Origin: Prolixibacteraceae bacterium
GTDB lineage: Bacteria; Bacteroidota; Bacteroidia; Bacteroidales; Prolixibacteraceae
Reading direction: 5' to 3'
DNA: 42,319 bases
NCBI GenBank assembly: GCA_025355875.1
Contig: JANXYV010000018.1
Coordinates: 1-42,319, forward strand
Part shown: one piece after another, positions 9,413 through 19,028 of the stretch
How positions within the stretch are numbered: the stretch's first letter is position 1
Layout: each line of letters starts with the position of its first letter
Notes under the pieces: model-generated
Seen by the model: only the letters and a program-made list of their open reading frames with translations
The model's database searches: none
Told to the model about the DNA's origin: nothing
Made by a program: the position numbers and the translations under genes

Positions 9413-10633
9413 ATGAGAGGTATCCCTTCTTCATTTTTGCTCCTGTTTTTTGTTTTCATTGTTTTGGTTGAGCTTATCTCCTACTCCGGATTTCGCATCC
9501 TCATTTATCAGCCATCATCGAATGTTCGCCGATGGCTTCATATCACTTATGTTTTAATAAGCATGTTTGCAACTGGGTTATTGGTCTACTCATTTTCAAA
9601 TCCACAAGTGCTAAGAGAAAGTCGTAACTATTCTTTTTTTTACTTTGTAATTCTATTAAGTTTCCTGAATTTAATTCCTAAGATTGTTTTCGCCATGATG
9701 ACCTTGATTTCCTGGTTGTTCAGGTGGTTCTCAGGAAAACATTCGCAGTTATTGATCCTTGCCAGTTCAATCTTCATTGCCTTGGGAATTTGGGTTCTAA
9801 TTGTTTATGGAAATCTATTGGGCCGTGAAAACTTGAAGGTAGTTCAACACGACTTGTATTTTGGTGAATTGCCAGTACAACTCGATGGTTTTAAAATCGT
9901 TCAGCTTTCTGATATTCACTTGGGCAGCTTTAATAAGAATCCAAAAGTAATAATTGAAACAGTAAGGATAATCAATCTTATAAAGCCTGATTTGATTCTG
10001 TTTACCGGCGACCTGGTAAATAATTTCGCAGATGAAATCAATGGATTTGAACCCTGTTTCAGGCAGCTTTCAGCAAAGTATGGAAAATTTGGGATACAGG
10101 GAAACCACGATTATGGCGATTATTCCAACTGGCCTGATTCAGCAAGCAAAACAAAGAACCTGGAAAAAATCAGGGATGGTTTTGCAAATTCTGGATTTCA
10201 ACTTCTTTTAAACCATTGGACTAAAATTAATATTCGGGATACTTCATTTGCATTGATTGGTGTTGAAAACTGGGGGCATCCGCCTTTCCCTCAATATGCA
10301 AAACTCGATCAGGCTATGGCAGGTATTCCAAAAAATTATTTTCGAATTCTGATGACACACGATCCTGCTCATTGGAATTCAATCGTGGTCCCAAACACGG
10401 ATATTCCTTTAACTCTTTCCGGGCATACTCATGGAGCTCAATTTAGCGTCAAAATTGCAGGGATCGAATTTAGCCCGATTTACCTGAACCAAAAAAATTG
10501 GGGCGGATTATACAAAGAAAAAAATCAGTGGCTTTATGTAAATAGAGGACTTGGGACGATTGGATATCAGGGCAGAATTGATATGCGGCCCGAGATTTCG
10601 GTTCTAACTTTGCACCCCATTAAAAACCATTAA
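9413..10633 (+). CDS. membrane metallophosphoesterase (calcineurin-like)
   Basis: A 406-residue protein with four N-terminal membrane segments (about 5-30, 42-62, 74-103 and 113-138), followed by a calcineurin-type phosphoesterase domain. The dimetal motifs appear in order: VQLSDIHLG (D-x-H), FTGDLVN (GD), IQGNHDYGD (GNHD), MTHDPAHW (H) and LSGHTHGAQF (GHxH). This arrangement resembles YkuE/YpbG-type membrane phosphoesterases; some relatives act on UDP-diacylglucosamine or other lipid phosphates, but the substrate here is unknown. It starts at the ATG at 9413 just after a small hairpin. Its last 14 bases overlap the 3' end of the convergent gene. Confidence 0.9.
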   Translation: MRGIPSSFLLLFFVFIVLVELISYSGFRILIYQPSSNVRRWLHITYVLISMFATGLLVYSFSNPQVLRESRNYSFFYFVILLSFLNLIPKIVFAMMTLISWLFRWFSGKHSQLLILASSIFIALGIWVLIVYGNLLGRENLKVVQHDLYFGELPVQLDGFKIVQLSDIHLGSFNKNPKVIIETVRIINLIKPDLILFTGDLVNNFADEINGFEPCFRQLSAKYGKFGIQGNHDYGDYSNWPDSASKTKNLEKIRDGFANSGFQLLLNHWTKINIRDTSFALIGVENWGHPPFPQYAKLDQAMAGIPKNYFRILMTHDPAHWNSIVVPNTDIPLTLSGHTHGAQFSVKIAGIEFSPIYLNQKNWGGLYKEKNQWLYVNRGLGTIGYQGRIDMRPEISVLTLHPIKNH

Positions 10634-13526
10634 AGTTGATTGAAAAGAGCACGTTGAATTGAAAATCGTTGAATTCCGGACGGTAAATCGATCGGAAGCC
10701 CAGTTCAATCGGCGCAAAAAAACGCAATACATGCAGATCGGCTGTCAGTTCCAGGCCCATAGATTGTAATTTCATTTCTTTGGCATTTGGAAATATCACA
10801 CCGTTTTTATCAGTCAATGGCACCGATAGCCACGCCCAATCATAAAAGAAAGAGGATTTTATCCGCTTGATATAGGTCAGCTTTCCGAAACTAAAATCAG
10901 GATAAAAAAGTGGAATTTTGTAATCAGCTGCCAATGAATACATTTTGTTATTTTGATAGCTCTCAAATCCACGCGGAAAACGCACTACATCTGAAAAGCT
11001 GTAACTATTTGTAAAACTTTTTACCTGATAACCCTGATACACTCTCAATCCGGCATTTGCGCCCAATGCGGGAAAAAACAATACCGACTGAATTCCCGAA
11101 AGAGTTCCAATATCATTGTCACCAAACGGAGTATGCCGGTAAATAACATCCAGTTGTTGTCCCCATTTGGGTTGGATGGCCTGACCAGACTGACGTAGCA
11201 AATTATTCAGGTAAATCCTGTACGCCAATGTCTGGGAGTTTTTAGGATACAGATCAATTAATGAAGTATCCTTTCCTGAAACATTTTTTATCGAATATTG
11301 AACTTCCGGAATAAAGCTCCGTGAATACTTTCCTTTCGAAAAATTGAATGGCAGACGAACATCGAGATCCATCGATATTTCTTTCCAGACAAACCGATGA
11401 ATGGTCGTATCACGACTTATCACCTGACCGGATTGGTCAATTGTATTCGTAACCTGGTAATAATTTGAAGCTTCATTCCCGTCCGACACTTCGACATTGA
11501 ATTCCGGAAACCATCCGGAATAAGTATATCCGAGCCTGAATTTTCCAGTTCGGTCCGCAACATTGTAATCGTAACCCAACCGAGTTTCTGATGTACCGAG
11601 CAAGTTCTGCGAAAACAGAGAAACACCCGGCCTGATTTCATAGCTGTTAACGTCAATGTAGGCCGGTGCCCAACTGTGAAAGTTGAACAAATGTCCCAAC
11701 TTTGAATATTTTTTGATAGGATAAGTGACTGAATCCGGATTCGAAAAATCAGGAATGCCAATTTCCTGACCCGCCAGCGTATTTGCCAATGAATCGGTTT
11801 TTAACTGAATGTTCTGTACTTCACTTTTCCCTTTCGCTTCGGAAAGTTTCACAATTCCAAGCTGAAAGCCAGCGGCAGAATAATTGCTGAAAACAATCCG
11901 TTTACCATCTTCAGAGATGTCAGGATAATCGGCTCCAAACGGAACCGAAGCAATTTTGAAAATCTTCTTGCTTTGCAGATCCAGTCCATACAAATTATCA
12001 ATTCCTGAAAAATCGGATGAAAAGAAAAGCCGGCCTTTGGAAAAAACAGGATTTCTCAGGTTGGCAAATGTTGACTCGGTTAATTGAACAAACTTCCTGG
12101 TTTTCACGTCGACCGATGCCAGGAATTTACCTTTTCCAGAAAGACTCACAAAATAAAGAGTTTCTCCTTTTGCGTCCCAACAAGGAGTGAAAAAATACTG
12201 ATTATCAGTGGTATTAAACTGATCTATTAAAACTCCGGTTTTCAGGTCAAAAATTGAAAGAAAAACCCGGTTTGCAGGATCCACCTCGACTGCCGCAAAG
12301 GTTTTAAAATCAGGAGAGATGACTGGGCTGAACAATTTATTTTTGCTCTTAATTTCATTGATCTTTTTTGTTTCAATATTTAAAACCTGAATCACCGACC
12401 GATCGGCATGTGACCATCGAAGGTCGGCTCTTTGTTCGGCCCAGATAATCATATTTTTCAGCATCGAAACTGATTCATCGTAAATCGTTCCGGATGTGAA
12501 AATCACCTTTTCTGTCCGATCAGGATTAATCTGAACGAACCGGCCGATGTCATCTAACGAAGTACGGTAAGCGAGCAGGAAAGAATCTTTGTAAAACTCC
12601 GGATAAAGGTAATTACTGTACACCTTTGTATCCGGAGAAGCCTTTGAAATTGAATCAATTAAACGTGTCTGAAAACTTTTTCTCCAGGATTTATTAAGGT
12701 TATCGAAGATTCCAGAATACAGTTGCTGCGTAGATTTTCCGGTGTTTTTCTTCAGAGAAGAGTTTAATGGAGTGAGTGAAAGCGGACGACCTCCAATTGT
12801 TTTTAAAGCATCAGCCCAGATTTTCGATCCAAATTCTTCCCGACTTTTTCCAATCATCCAATAGCCTAACTGATAATGATCCGGAACAAAATCGCGGTAT
12901 GAACCCAGATAGGCTTTGTCGAACGAATACTTTCCTTTTTCCGCCAACTGAGCCCGGTATTCCATACTAAACGAAGCTTCCCTGCCACGACCTGACTTTG
13001 ATAAGGCAGTTTCGGTAACCACGGCATCGCCTTCCAGGAACCAGAACGGCAAATAGGCACCAACTGCAATGGCAGTGGATTGCTCACCAAAAATAATTTT
13101 GAGAAGTGTTGGCATTTCGCTTTGAATTTTATCGAGCTGCACCAAATGCCTGAATTCGTGCAGGCAAAGTTGCTCGATCCAGTCTTGAGAATAAATTTTC
13201 TGATTCGGTGTCGTGAAAAGCTCGATTCTCTTGGGCGCCCAGGCCACTAACCCGTTTGATGTGACCGTTCGGGTATGCAAAATCACAGATACTTTTCTGG
13301 GTTTGAAATTCAGGGTTTTTGAACCAAAACCATAAACTTTCTCAAGAACGAACGAAAGTCTTTGTGCCTGTATTTCAAACTCTTCAGGATAAACAATTTG
13401 AAAGTTTACTGTATTAATCTGTCGCCAAGCGATCGACGAAGGGTCTTGTCCGGTCTGAAAATACTGTGCCTTCGCATACAGTGCGTTTAGAATTATCAGT
13501 AAAATTAAGATTGAAGTTTTCTTCAT
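10620..13526 (-). CDS. secreted gluzincin-like / PD40 propeller / outer-membrane-barrel protein
   Basis: A 968-residue protein with a signal peptide (about 1-20, cleaved after AKA). Residues about 40-200 look like a peptidase-MA/gluzincin domain, with H123-E-F-R-H127 (HExxH) and a downstream FWFLEGDAVVTE segment that could supply the third, Glu zinc ligand. A TolB/PD40-type propeller follows (about 290-580) with repeats such as FSPVISPDFKTFAAV, LRNPVFSKGRLFFSSDFSGIDNLY and ADYPDISEDGKRIVFS. The last 350 residues are rich in aromatic alternating strands and end in VLFSINFNGF; a terminal Phe is typical of outer-membrane barrels. It is divergent from the VWA-lipoprotein operon. Family architecture is inferred by eye and the function is unknown. 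Confidence 0.8.
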   Translation of the reverse strand: MKKTSILILLIILNALYAKAQYFQTGQDPSSIAWRQINTVNFQIVYPEEFEIQAQRLSFVLEKVYGFGSKTLNFKPRKVSVILHTRTVTSNGLVAWAPKRIELFTTPNQKIYSQDWIEQLCLHEFRHLVQLDKIQSEMPTLLKIIFGEQSTAIAVGAYLPFWFLEGDAVVTETALSKSGRGREASFSMEYRAQLAEKGKYSFDKAYLGSYRDFVPDHYQLGYWMIGKSREEFGSKIWADALKTIGGRPLSLTPLNSSLKKNTGKSTQQLYSGIFDNLNKSWRKSFQTRLIDSISKASPDTKVYSNYLYPEFYKDSFLLAYRTSLDDIGRFVQINPDRTEKVIFTSGTIYDESVSMLKNMIIWAEQRADLRWSHADRSVIQVLNIETKKINEIKSKNKLFSPVISPDFKTFAAVEVDPANRVFLSIFDLKTGVLIDQFNTTDNQYFFTPCWDAKGETLYFVSLSGKGKFLASVDVKTRKFVQLTESTFANLRNPVFSKGRLFFSSDFSGIDNLYGLDLQSKKIFKIASVPFGADYPDISEDGKRIVFSNYSAAGFQLGIVKLSEAKGKSEVQNIQLKTDSLANTLAGQEIGIPDFSNPDSVTYPIKKYSKLGHLFNFHSWAPAYIDVNSYEIRPGVSLFSQNLLGTSETRLGYDYNVADRTGKFRLGYTYSGWFPEFNVEVSDGNEASNYYQVTNTIDQSGQVISRDTTIHRFVWKEISMDLDVRLPFNFSKGKYSRSFIPEVQYSIKNVSGKDTSLIDLYPKNSQTLAYRIYLNNLLRQSGQAIQPKWGQQLDVIYRHTPFGDNDIGTLSGIQSVLFFPALGANAGLRVYQGYQVKSFTNSYSFSDVVRFPRGFESYQNNKMYSLAADYKIPLFYPDFSFGKLTYIKRIKSSFFYDWAWLSVPLTDKNGVIFPNAKEMKLQSMGLELTADLHVLRFFAPIELGFRSIYRPEFNDFQFNVLFSINFNGF

Positions 13527-13558
13527 TCTGATGGTTCAAATGTATAAGGTTCCGGCTC

Positions 13559-13593
13559 CTTCCTTTCCTGACAATTTGCCGTCCAGGAAGGAA
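13559..13593. repeat. imperfect inverted repeat in a divergent intergenic region
   Basis: CTTCCTTTCCTG and CAGGAAGGAA form an imperfect 10-bp inverted repeat, with one extra T in the left arm and a 13-nt spacer. It lies between the divergent genes at 13526 (minus) and 13724 (plus). It could be an operator or an mRNA hairpin, and there is no other support. Confidence 0.3.
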
Positions 13594-13723
13594 TTAACCA
13601 GCCTCGCGAGAATCTAAAACTAACGAATTTATTTTAATTCGATTTAATGACCAGAAAGTTTCAGGAAGAAATGTCCTATTCATCCAAGTTTGCTAATTTT
13701 GACTCTTTCAAAAGAATTATACA

Positions 13724-15793
13724 TTGAATATTAGTTTTGATCACCACCTAGCAGGACTATTCATAACGTTGTCCTTTGTTGTTGCCGCAGCCAGCAGCTA
13801 TCAGTTGTATTACCTGAATCCCGAAAACGCAAGCCTGACCTGGCTTCAAAAGGGATTTCTTGTTGGGTTGCGTTTTGTTTCCCTTCTGCTGATTTTTCTA
13901 TTTCTGTTATCACCACTGGTCGAAAGCACAAAGAAAATCACCCAACTTCCGATTTTAACGGTTGCCTTTGATAATTCGCAGTCGATCAAAGATTACGGTT
14001 CATCAATCAATCAATTCGAAGAATCAATCCGGAAAAGGCTTGGCGAAGATTATCAACTTGAATTTGGGTCGTTTGGCGAAAAGATCGAAAACACAGATAA
14101 ATTTACCGGAACCGAGCGCAAATCCGACTACGGACAAATAATTAAATCACTGAAAAACAAGTCGATCAATCGGAATATAGGCGCCATGATTTTAATTGGC
14201 GACGGAATTTTTAATCAGGGTCAAAACCCTGAAAACCTGGTTTCAGGATTAAAATTTCCGGTTTACACGCTCGCCATCGGCGATTCCTCAAGAAAGACCG
14301 ATGCCTTGATCGGAAATGTAAAAACCAATAAAATAGCCTTTCTGAAAAACAAATTTCCAGTGGAGATTGAAATGAAATTTTCGAAGCTCAAGAATAAGCT
14401 AGGATATCTCGACATTGAACACAACCAAAAGCAAGTTTATTCAAGCACTATTGTGATTGGTTCTGACGATGAATTTAAACTGGAATTTGTGAATCTGGAA
14501 GCTACTGAAACCGGCCTGCAGCATTATAAAATCAAGATTCGTCCATTTGACGGTGAGATTAACCTGAAGAATAACGAATTTGAGTTTGTGATTCAAATCA
14601 TGGAAAACAAACAAAAGATCCTGATGCTGAGCGATGGTCCGCATCCTGATCTGGGAGCACTGAGCAACAGCATTTCTGAACTTCAGAACTATCAGGTTAA
14701 GTTACTTACTGGAAGTCAGGTTCCTGACAGTTTGAAAACCTACAGTTTGATTATCCTGAATCAGATCCCTTCGGCCAAAAATGTGGCCAGTAAACTTTTA
14801 ACCGAGATAAAAGCGAGCCGGGTACCGGTTTTGTTTCTGATTGGGCCAAACACCTTGCTCGACCAATTTAATTCGCTTGAAATAGGAATGAAAATAGCTT
14901 CCAGTCAGAATACGGAAGAAGTTCAGGCTTTGTTTAATAAAAACTTTTCCTTGTTTGTACTTTCCGACGAAACAAAAAATGCGCTGGAAAACTCTCCCCC
15001 ATTGCTTTCTCCATTCGGGAACACACAGTTGTCGCCGGCATTTCAAAACCTGGCGTTTCAAAATATCCGGAATATCCATACCAACAAAACGATGATGGCT
15101 TTCGGGAACGACAAAGGGCGGAAAATTGGATTTGTGGTTGGTGAAGGACTTTGGAAATGGCGTTTGTACAATTATCAAACCAGTGGAAATCATGATGCAT
15201 TTAACGAGTTGACCCATAAAATGGTGCAATATCTGGCCCTGAAGGAAAACGAAGACAACTTCAATGTCTATCATCCGGCTCTCTTTCAGGAAACCGACGC
15301 AATTGAATTTACTGCCGAATTGTATAACGACAGCTATGAGCTGGTAAACACGCCCGAAGTCAATATCCGGATCAAAGACGCAAATATGCATGAATTCACC
15401 TACCAGTTCGACCGGACTGATGATTTCTACCGGCTGAATGCCGGAAACCTGGAGCCTGGTGATTATACTTATGAGGCTGAAACCTATCTGGGAAGCCAGC
15501 ATTTTACTGAAAAAGGAAACTTCAGTATTGTTAAAAATGAACTTGAAAATCAGAACACACGGGCTGATTTTGGTCTTCTGTATCAGTTGTCGGAACAATC
15601 TGGCGGGAAGTTCTTTCCTTTTGCAGATTATGGCACATTACTTGATACAATCGTGGCTAACAAACGGATTACGGTTCAGCAGCATCAGCAAACCTTTCAA
15701 ACCGAATGGATCAATTTAAAATCTTTGTTTATTTTATTGATTTTGTTGCTGGGCCTTGAGTGGTTCTTCCGAAAATATTGGGGAATTTATTAA
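13724..15793 (+). CDS. membrane protein with von Willebrand factor A-like domain
   Basis: A 689-residue protein with two N-terminal membrane segments (about 9-28 and 44-66) and one at the C-terminus (about 667-685), in the style of Bacteroidota BatA/VWA membrane proteins. A VWA-like domain starts at residue 78, with a MIDAS motif D83-N-S-Q-S87 and a later IGDG. The central part (about 290-400) resembles a Rossmann/glutamine-amidotransferase-like fold, as in related proteins, without a visible catalytic triad. The reading frame has an in-frame TGA 24 bases upstream of 13724 and no early ATG, so TTG at 13724 is the likely start. TAATTTTG at 13694-13701 is a plausible -7 element. The lipoprotein genes follow by 12 bases, forming an operon. 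Confidence 0.8.
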   Translation: MNISFDHHLAGLFITLSFVVAAASSYQLYYLNPENASLTWLQKGFLVGLRFVSLLLIFLFLLSPLVESTKKITQLPILTVAFDNSQSIKDYGSSINQFEESIRKRLGEDYQLEFGSFGEKIENTDKFTGTERKSDYGQIIKSLKNKSINRNIGAMILIGDGIFNQGQNPENLVSGLKFPVYTLAIGDSSRKTDALIGNVKTNKIAFLKNKFPVEIEMKFSKLKNKLGYLDIEHNQKQVYSSTIVIGSDDEFKLEFVNLEATETGLQHYKIKIRPFDGEINLKNNEFEFVIQIMENKQKILMLSDGPHPDLGALSNSISELQNYQVKLLTGSQVPDSLKTYSLIILNQIPSAKNVASKLLTEIKASRVPVLFLIGPNTLLDQFNSLEIGMKIASSQNTEEVQALFNKNFSLFVLSDETKNALENSPPLLSPFGNTQLSPAFQNLAFQNIRNIHTNKTMMAFGNDKGRKIGFVVGEGLWKWRLYNYQTSGNHDAFNELTHKMVQYLALKENEDNFNVYHPALFQETDAIEFTAELYNDSYELVNTPEVNIRIKDANMHEFTYQFDRTDDFYRLNAGNLEPGDYTYEAETYLGSQHFTEKGNFSIVKNELENQNTRADFGLLYQLSEQSGGKFFPFADYGTLLDTIVANKRITVQQHQQTFQTEWINLKSLFILLILLLGLEWFFRKYWGIY

Positions 15794-15805
15794 CGGATTC
15801 ATAAG

Positions 15806-16861
15806 ATGGTATTCTTCAGAAAAATCATAAAATATCAGACAGCGCTTCTTTTCCTTACAGGAATCATGCTATTTTCATGCAAAAGCAGTTATGTTGCGCT
15901 TACCATAGAAAACTCGTTGCCCATCAAAGATGAACTCCCGGCCGATATACAAAGCCTGACCCTGATGAACCGCAGCATGAACTATCAGTTTGAAAACTAT
16001 CGCGAAGATTCACTGCAAAATTATTTTTACCGAAAAGGATATCAGCTTTCCAAAGTCGTGCTCGACAGTACTTCTGCCGATACCACCATCATGGCCCTGG
16101 CGGCTCTTTTGTATGAATCAGGCCGGTACGATGTAGTTGTTCCGGTCAAACGAAATCTGAAAAGAATCCTTTCGTACGAATTCCTTCCTGACACTCTCAG
16201 TCCCGATCGTGTCAGCCAAATTTGCTCGGATTACAACACCGATGCCGTGATGGTTTTGGAAAGGTTCTCGACAAAAACCATGGCCGATTATTCTTCCGAA
16301 AAATACATGGATGCCTCGACTGGGATCAATTATTCCTATTATGCTTCGCTGGATCTGAAATACGATGCCTTTTTCAGGATTTATAAGCCGGGAATAAAAA
16401 CTTTGGTTAAAGAAATTGAACTGATCGACACAATCAACTGGGAAAGCGCCGATAATTCACAGGAACGAATGCTCCGCAAAATGCCATCAATCAAGCAGGC
16501 CTTGATTAATGCCGGCATCAAGGTAGCACTCGATGTTGACGAAAAGATATCACCATCGTGGACCCGCGAAAAAAGAGGATATTTTATATTTAATGCCAAG
16601 GACGACCCGGGCCAGAAATACATGAACGAAAACAATTACGAAGAGGCTGGCAAATATTGGGATGAATTGGCCAAATCAAATGATAAAAAAATCAGGAGCA
16701 AAGCAGAATACAATCTTGCATTAATCAGCGAATTAAATGGTGATCTGGATGGGGCGATCGATTGGGGCGTAAAATCATTCTATTCATTTTACCGGTATCA
16801 GACTGAAGTATATATTAAAAAACTACAAGTCAGGAAAAAAAACCTTCAAATACCCCAATAA
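15806..16861 (+). CDS. lipoprotein, tandem paralogue 1 (DUF6340-like)
   Basis: A 351-residue putative lipoprotein whose signal peptide ends at MLFSC, giving a lipidated Cys near residue 25. The body has the IQSLTLMNRS strand and an internal SxTxADYSS region. A C-terminal helical-repeat-like segment reads NYEEAGKYWDELAKS…KAEYNLALISELNGDLDGAIDWGVKS, which resembles TPR and recurs in the next two genes. I associate this family tentatively with DUF6340, known mainly from Bacteroidota; its function is unknown. It starts 12 bases after the VWA gene and 1 base before paralogue 2, so it belongs to the same operon. Confidence 0.8.
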   Translation: MVFFRKIIKYQTALLFLTGIMLFSCKSSYVALTIENSLPIKDELPADIQSLTLMNRSMNYQFENYREDSLQNYFYRKGYQLSKVVLDSTSADTTIMALAALLYESGRYDVVVPVKRNLKRILSYEFLPDTLSPDRVSQICSDYNTDAVMVLERFSTKTMADYSSEKYMDASTGINYSYYASLDLKYDAFFRIYKPGIKTLVKEIELIDTINWESADNSQERMLRKMPSIKQALINAGIKVALDVDEKISPSWTREKRGYFIFNAKDDPGQKYMNENNYEEAGKYWDELAKSNDKKIRSKAEYNLALISELNGDLDGAIDWGVKSFYSFYRYQTEVYIKKLQVRKKNLQIPQ

Positions 16862-16862
16862 C

Positions 16863-17885
16863 ATGAAACAAAAGTCCCGCCTGCTTTGGATCATTTTGTT
16901 GCTGAGCTTTAGCGCGTGTGTGAGTTATGAAAAGTATTCCATCGAAGTATTCAAACCTGCCAGGTTTACTATTCCGTCCGAAATCCGCAAAATCGCGATC
17001 GTTTCACGCAACCTGAAGTATGTGAATGATACGTTACGAAACTTTCAGGTGAAAGACCATCAACTTTTCAAGGATAAGATTCATATCAATTTAGATAGTC
17101 TGGCCCTGGAAACCTGCTTCGACAGTCTTGCCAGCAAGTTGGCCGCACCAAACCGGTTCGACAGCATTCTGATTATACCGGTCGGCTTCATTCCTGAAAA
17201 GAGGGTAAAAGAGGTCAGGCCAAACCAGGCCGACTGGTACCGAAACCTGTCAACAAAAACCGGGACCGACGGACTGATTCTTCTGGATATGTTCTCGTAT
17301 TTTTACAGCTACTCGAGCGAAATTCCTTCTGCAAATGTGGTTACTTCAAATATCTGGTCGTTTTACGACGGAAAGAAACAGAAAATCACCGACCGTTTTG
17401 TTCAGATCGACACTCTGTTCTGGGACGGGACTGACGATTCCGGAAAATCGGAGAAAATCCTGATTCCAAAGAAGGAAGCTGCCATTCCGATTTGCGGTGG
17501 AGTAATTGGTTCAAATTACTCGAAACACATCCAACCTACATGGACGATGGTTTACCGTGAAATCATGACCTCAGGCAATGACGATTTTAAAAAGGCAGCG
17601 GCGCTTGCCCACAAAAACCAATGGGAAGAAGCAACGGCGATCTGGCAGAAATATGCGGAAAGTAAAAACAAGAATAACAAGATCATAGCCTCATACAACC
17701 TGGCCCTTTCCAGCGAGATGAGTGGAGATATTGATCAGGCTTTAAAGCTGACCAGTAAGGCTGCCAAAGCAAGTTCCGGGGCATTTCGTTCTTCAGAAAA
17801 TGAAGCCATCCGTAAGTATTCGGCCATTCTTTACCAGCGAAAAGTGGAGATAAACAAATTAAGTATTCAGAATGAAATGCCATAA
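16863..17885 (+). CDS. lipoprotein, tandem paralogue 2 (DUF6340-like)
   Basis: A 340-residue paralogue of its neighbours. The signal peptide ends at LLLSFSAC (Cys about 19), followed by a conserved block near the N-terminus (IEVFKPARFTIPSEIRKIAIVSRN). The C-terminal repeat-like segment reads NQWEEATAIWQKYAES…IASYNLALSSEMSGDIDQALKLTSKA. Only one base separates it from paralogue 1, and its last 14 bases overlap the start of paralogue 3, so translation is probably coupled. The role is unknown. A periplasm-facing or surface lipoprotein is the most that sequence supports. Confidence 0.8.
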   Translation: MKQKSRLLWIILLLSFSACVSYEKYSIEVFKPARFTIPSEIRKIAIVSRNLKYVNDTLRNFQVKDHQLFKDKIHINLDSLALETCFDSLASKLAAPNRFDSILIIPVGFIPEKRVKEVRPNQADWYRNLSTKTGTDGLILLDMFSYFYSYSSEIPSANVVTSNIWSFYDGKKQKITDRFVQIDTLFWDGTDDSGKSEKILIPKKEAAIPICGGVIGSNYSKHIQPTWTMVYREIMTSGNDDFKKAAALAHKNQWEEATAIWQKYAESKNKNNKIIASYNLALSSEMSGDIDQALKLTSKAAKASSGAFRSSENEAIRKYSAILYQRKVEINKLSIQNEMP

Positions 17886-18984
17886 AGCACTTTGGACACT
17901 TTTACTTCTTGATTTTGGCTTCACATCTTGCCTAATAACAGGTCAAATCAAGACTTTAAACATCGAAATTCTCAAGCCTGGAATCTTTAATGTCCCGAAA
18001 GAAAGTGATTTGGTAGTGATCAAGCGCGACTTATACCAGTCGGACACCTGTACTTTTCTTTTTTCCAATGGCATTCTGAATTATAAAGATCCGGTTAATG
18101 AATATGAAAATTATATGGACTCGAACCTCACATCGAACTCATATAAGAACCTGCCTATTATGCAGAAAGACACCTCGATCTCATACAAAAATCTTTCGGA
18201 TACCTGTGTGATGGAATTGATCAATTTTTTTAAGGAGGATGGGTATTTCAGGAAAGTAACTAAAGCAAGCGATTCGTTGAATAATCTCTTTAAAGTACCT
18301 GGAAAAATTGAAACTAAGGAAGATTTATTTGAAAAAACAGAGTCAGATGTTTGTGTTTTTCTTGATTTCCTTCATCTGAATACAACCTATAAGGATATTC
18401 ACAATTCAAAAAGTTTTCCCGATTCGTATTTCGGCTTTCCCTTCATTGCAAAAGCCAGTTTGCTTTGGACGATCTCCTTTAAAACTGACAGTCTGGTATA
18501 CTCCTATATCCATAAGGACACCCTTTTCTATGATCAGGAACAGATTGCCGCTTTGGGAAAGAACAAAAAAGATATTTTGGGCCAACTGTGTAATAATTCG
18601 AGCAAATTCCTTGGACGGTCGTTCGGGTCCAGGATGATTCCTAGCTGGTTGCCGGTTGAACGCCTTTATTACAGGTCGAAGAACCTTGAAATGATGAAAG
18701 CCGAAAAGTTTGCGCTTGACCAGGATTGGTTAAAAGCAGCCGAAATCTGGAATCAGCAAACTAAAAACAAAAACTATAGAATTGCCGCCAAGGCCAGTTT
18801 TAATATGGCCCTGGCCTGCGAAATGGAAGGAAAACCAGATGTCGCGATCACTTGGCTGGTTAAATCCTATTCGGTATTACCCAGGAATAATGAGGACCAC
18901 CGGGCTATCTGCCAGCAATACGTGAATATTCTGGCCCTTCGTAAAAAGGAAATTGAACGATTGGAAGAACAAATAAGCGATTAG
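17872..18984 (+). CDS. lipoprotein, tandem paralogue 3 (DUF6340-like)
   Basis: A 370-residue paralogue. The signal peptide ends at DFGFTSC (Cys20). The shared N-terminal block (IEILKPGIFNVPKESDLVVIKRD) is followed by a longer insert (about 60-110) than in paralogue 2. The C-terminal segment DWLKAAEIWNQQTK…KASFNMALACEMEGKPDVAITWLVKS matches the other copies. The start ATG lies inside the last codons of paralogue 2. The C-terminal 29 residues, from DHRAICQQY on, are the template that identifies the decayed fourth copy downstream. Confidence 0.8.
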   Translation: MKCHKALWTLLLLDFGFTSCLITGQIKTLNIEILKPGIFNVPKESDLVVIKRDLYQSDTCTFLFSNGILNYKDPVNEYENYMDSNLTSNSYKNLPIMQKDTSISYKNLSDTCVMELINFFKEDGYFRKVTKASDSLNNLFKVPGKIETKEDLFEKTESDVCVFLDFLHLNTTYKDIHNSKSFPDSYFGFPFIAKASLLWTISFKTDSLVYSYIHKDTLFYDQEQIAALGKNKKDILGQLCNNSSKFLGRSFGSRMIPSWLPVERLYYRSKNLEMMKAEKFALDQDWLKAAEIWNQQTKNKNYRIAAKASFNMALACEMEGKPDVAITWLVKSYSVLPRNNEDHRAICQQYVNILALRKKEIERLEEQISD

Positions 18985-19028
18985 GATATAAACACAACCT
19001 GCCAAAAATGTATTAAACCTTTTCCACC

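Noticed and set aside
14798-15598. 266-residue minus-strand ORF inside the VWA gene
   Set aside because: It lies wholly opposite a clearly coding plus-strand gene with recognisable membrane and VWA segments; it is a shadow frame.
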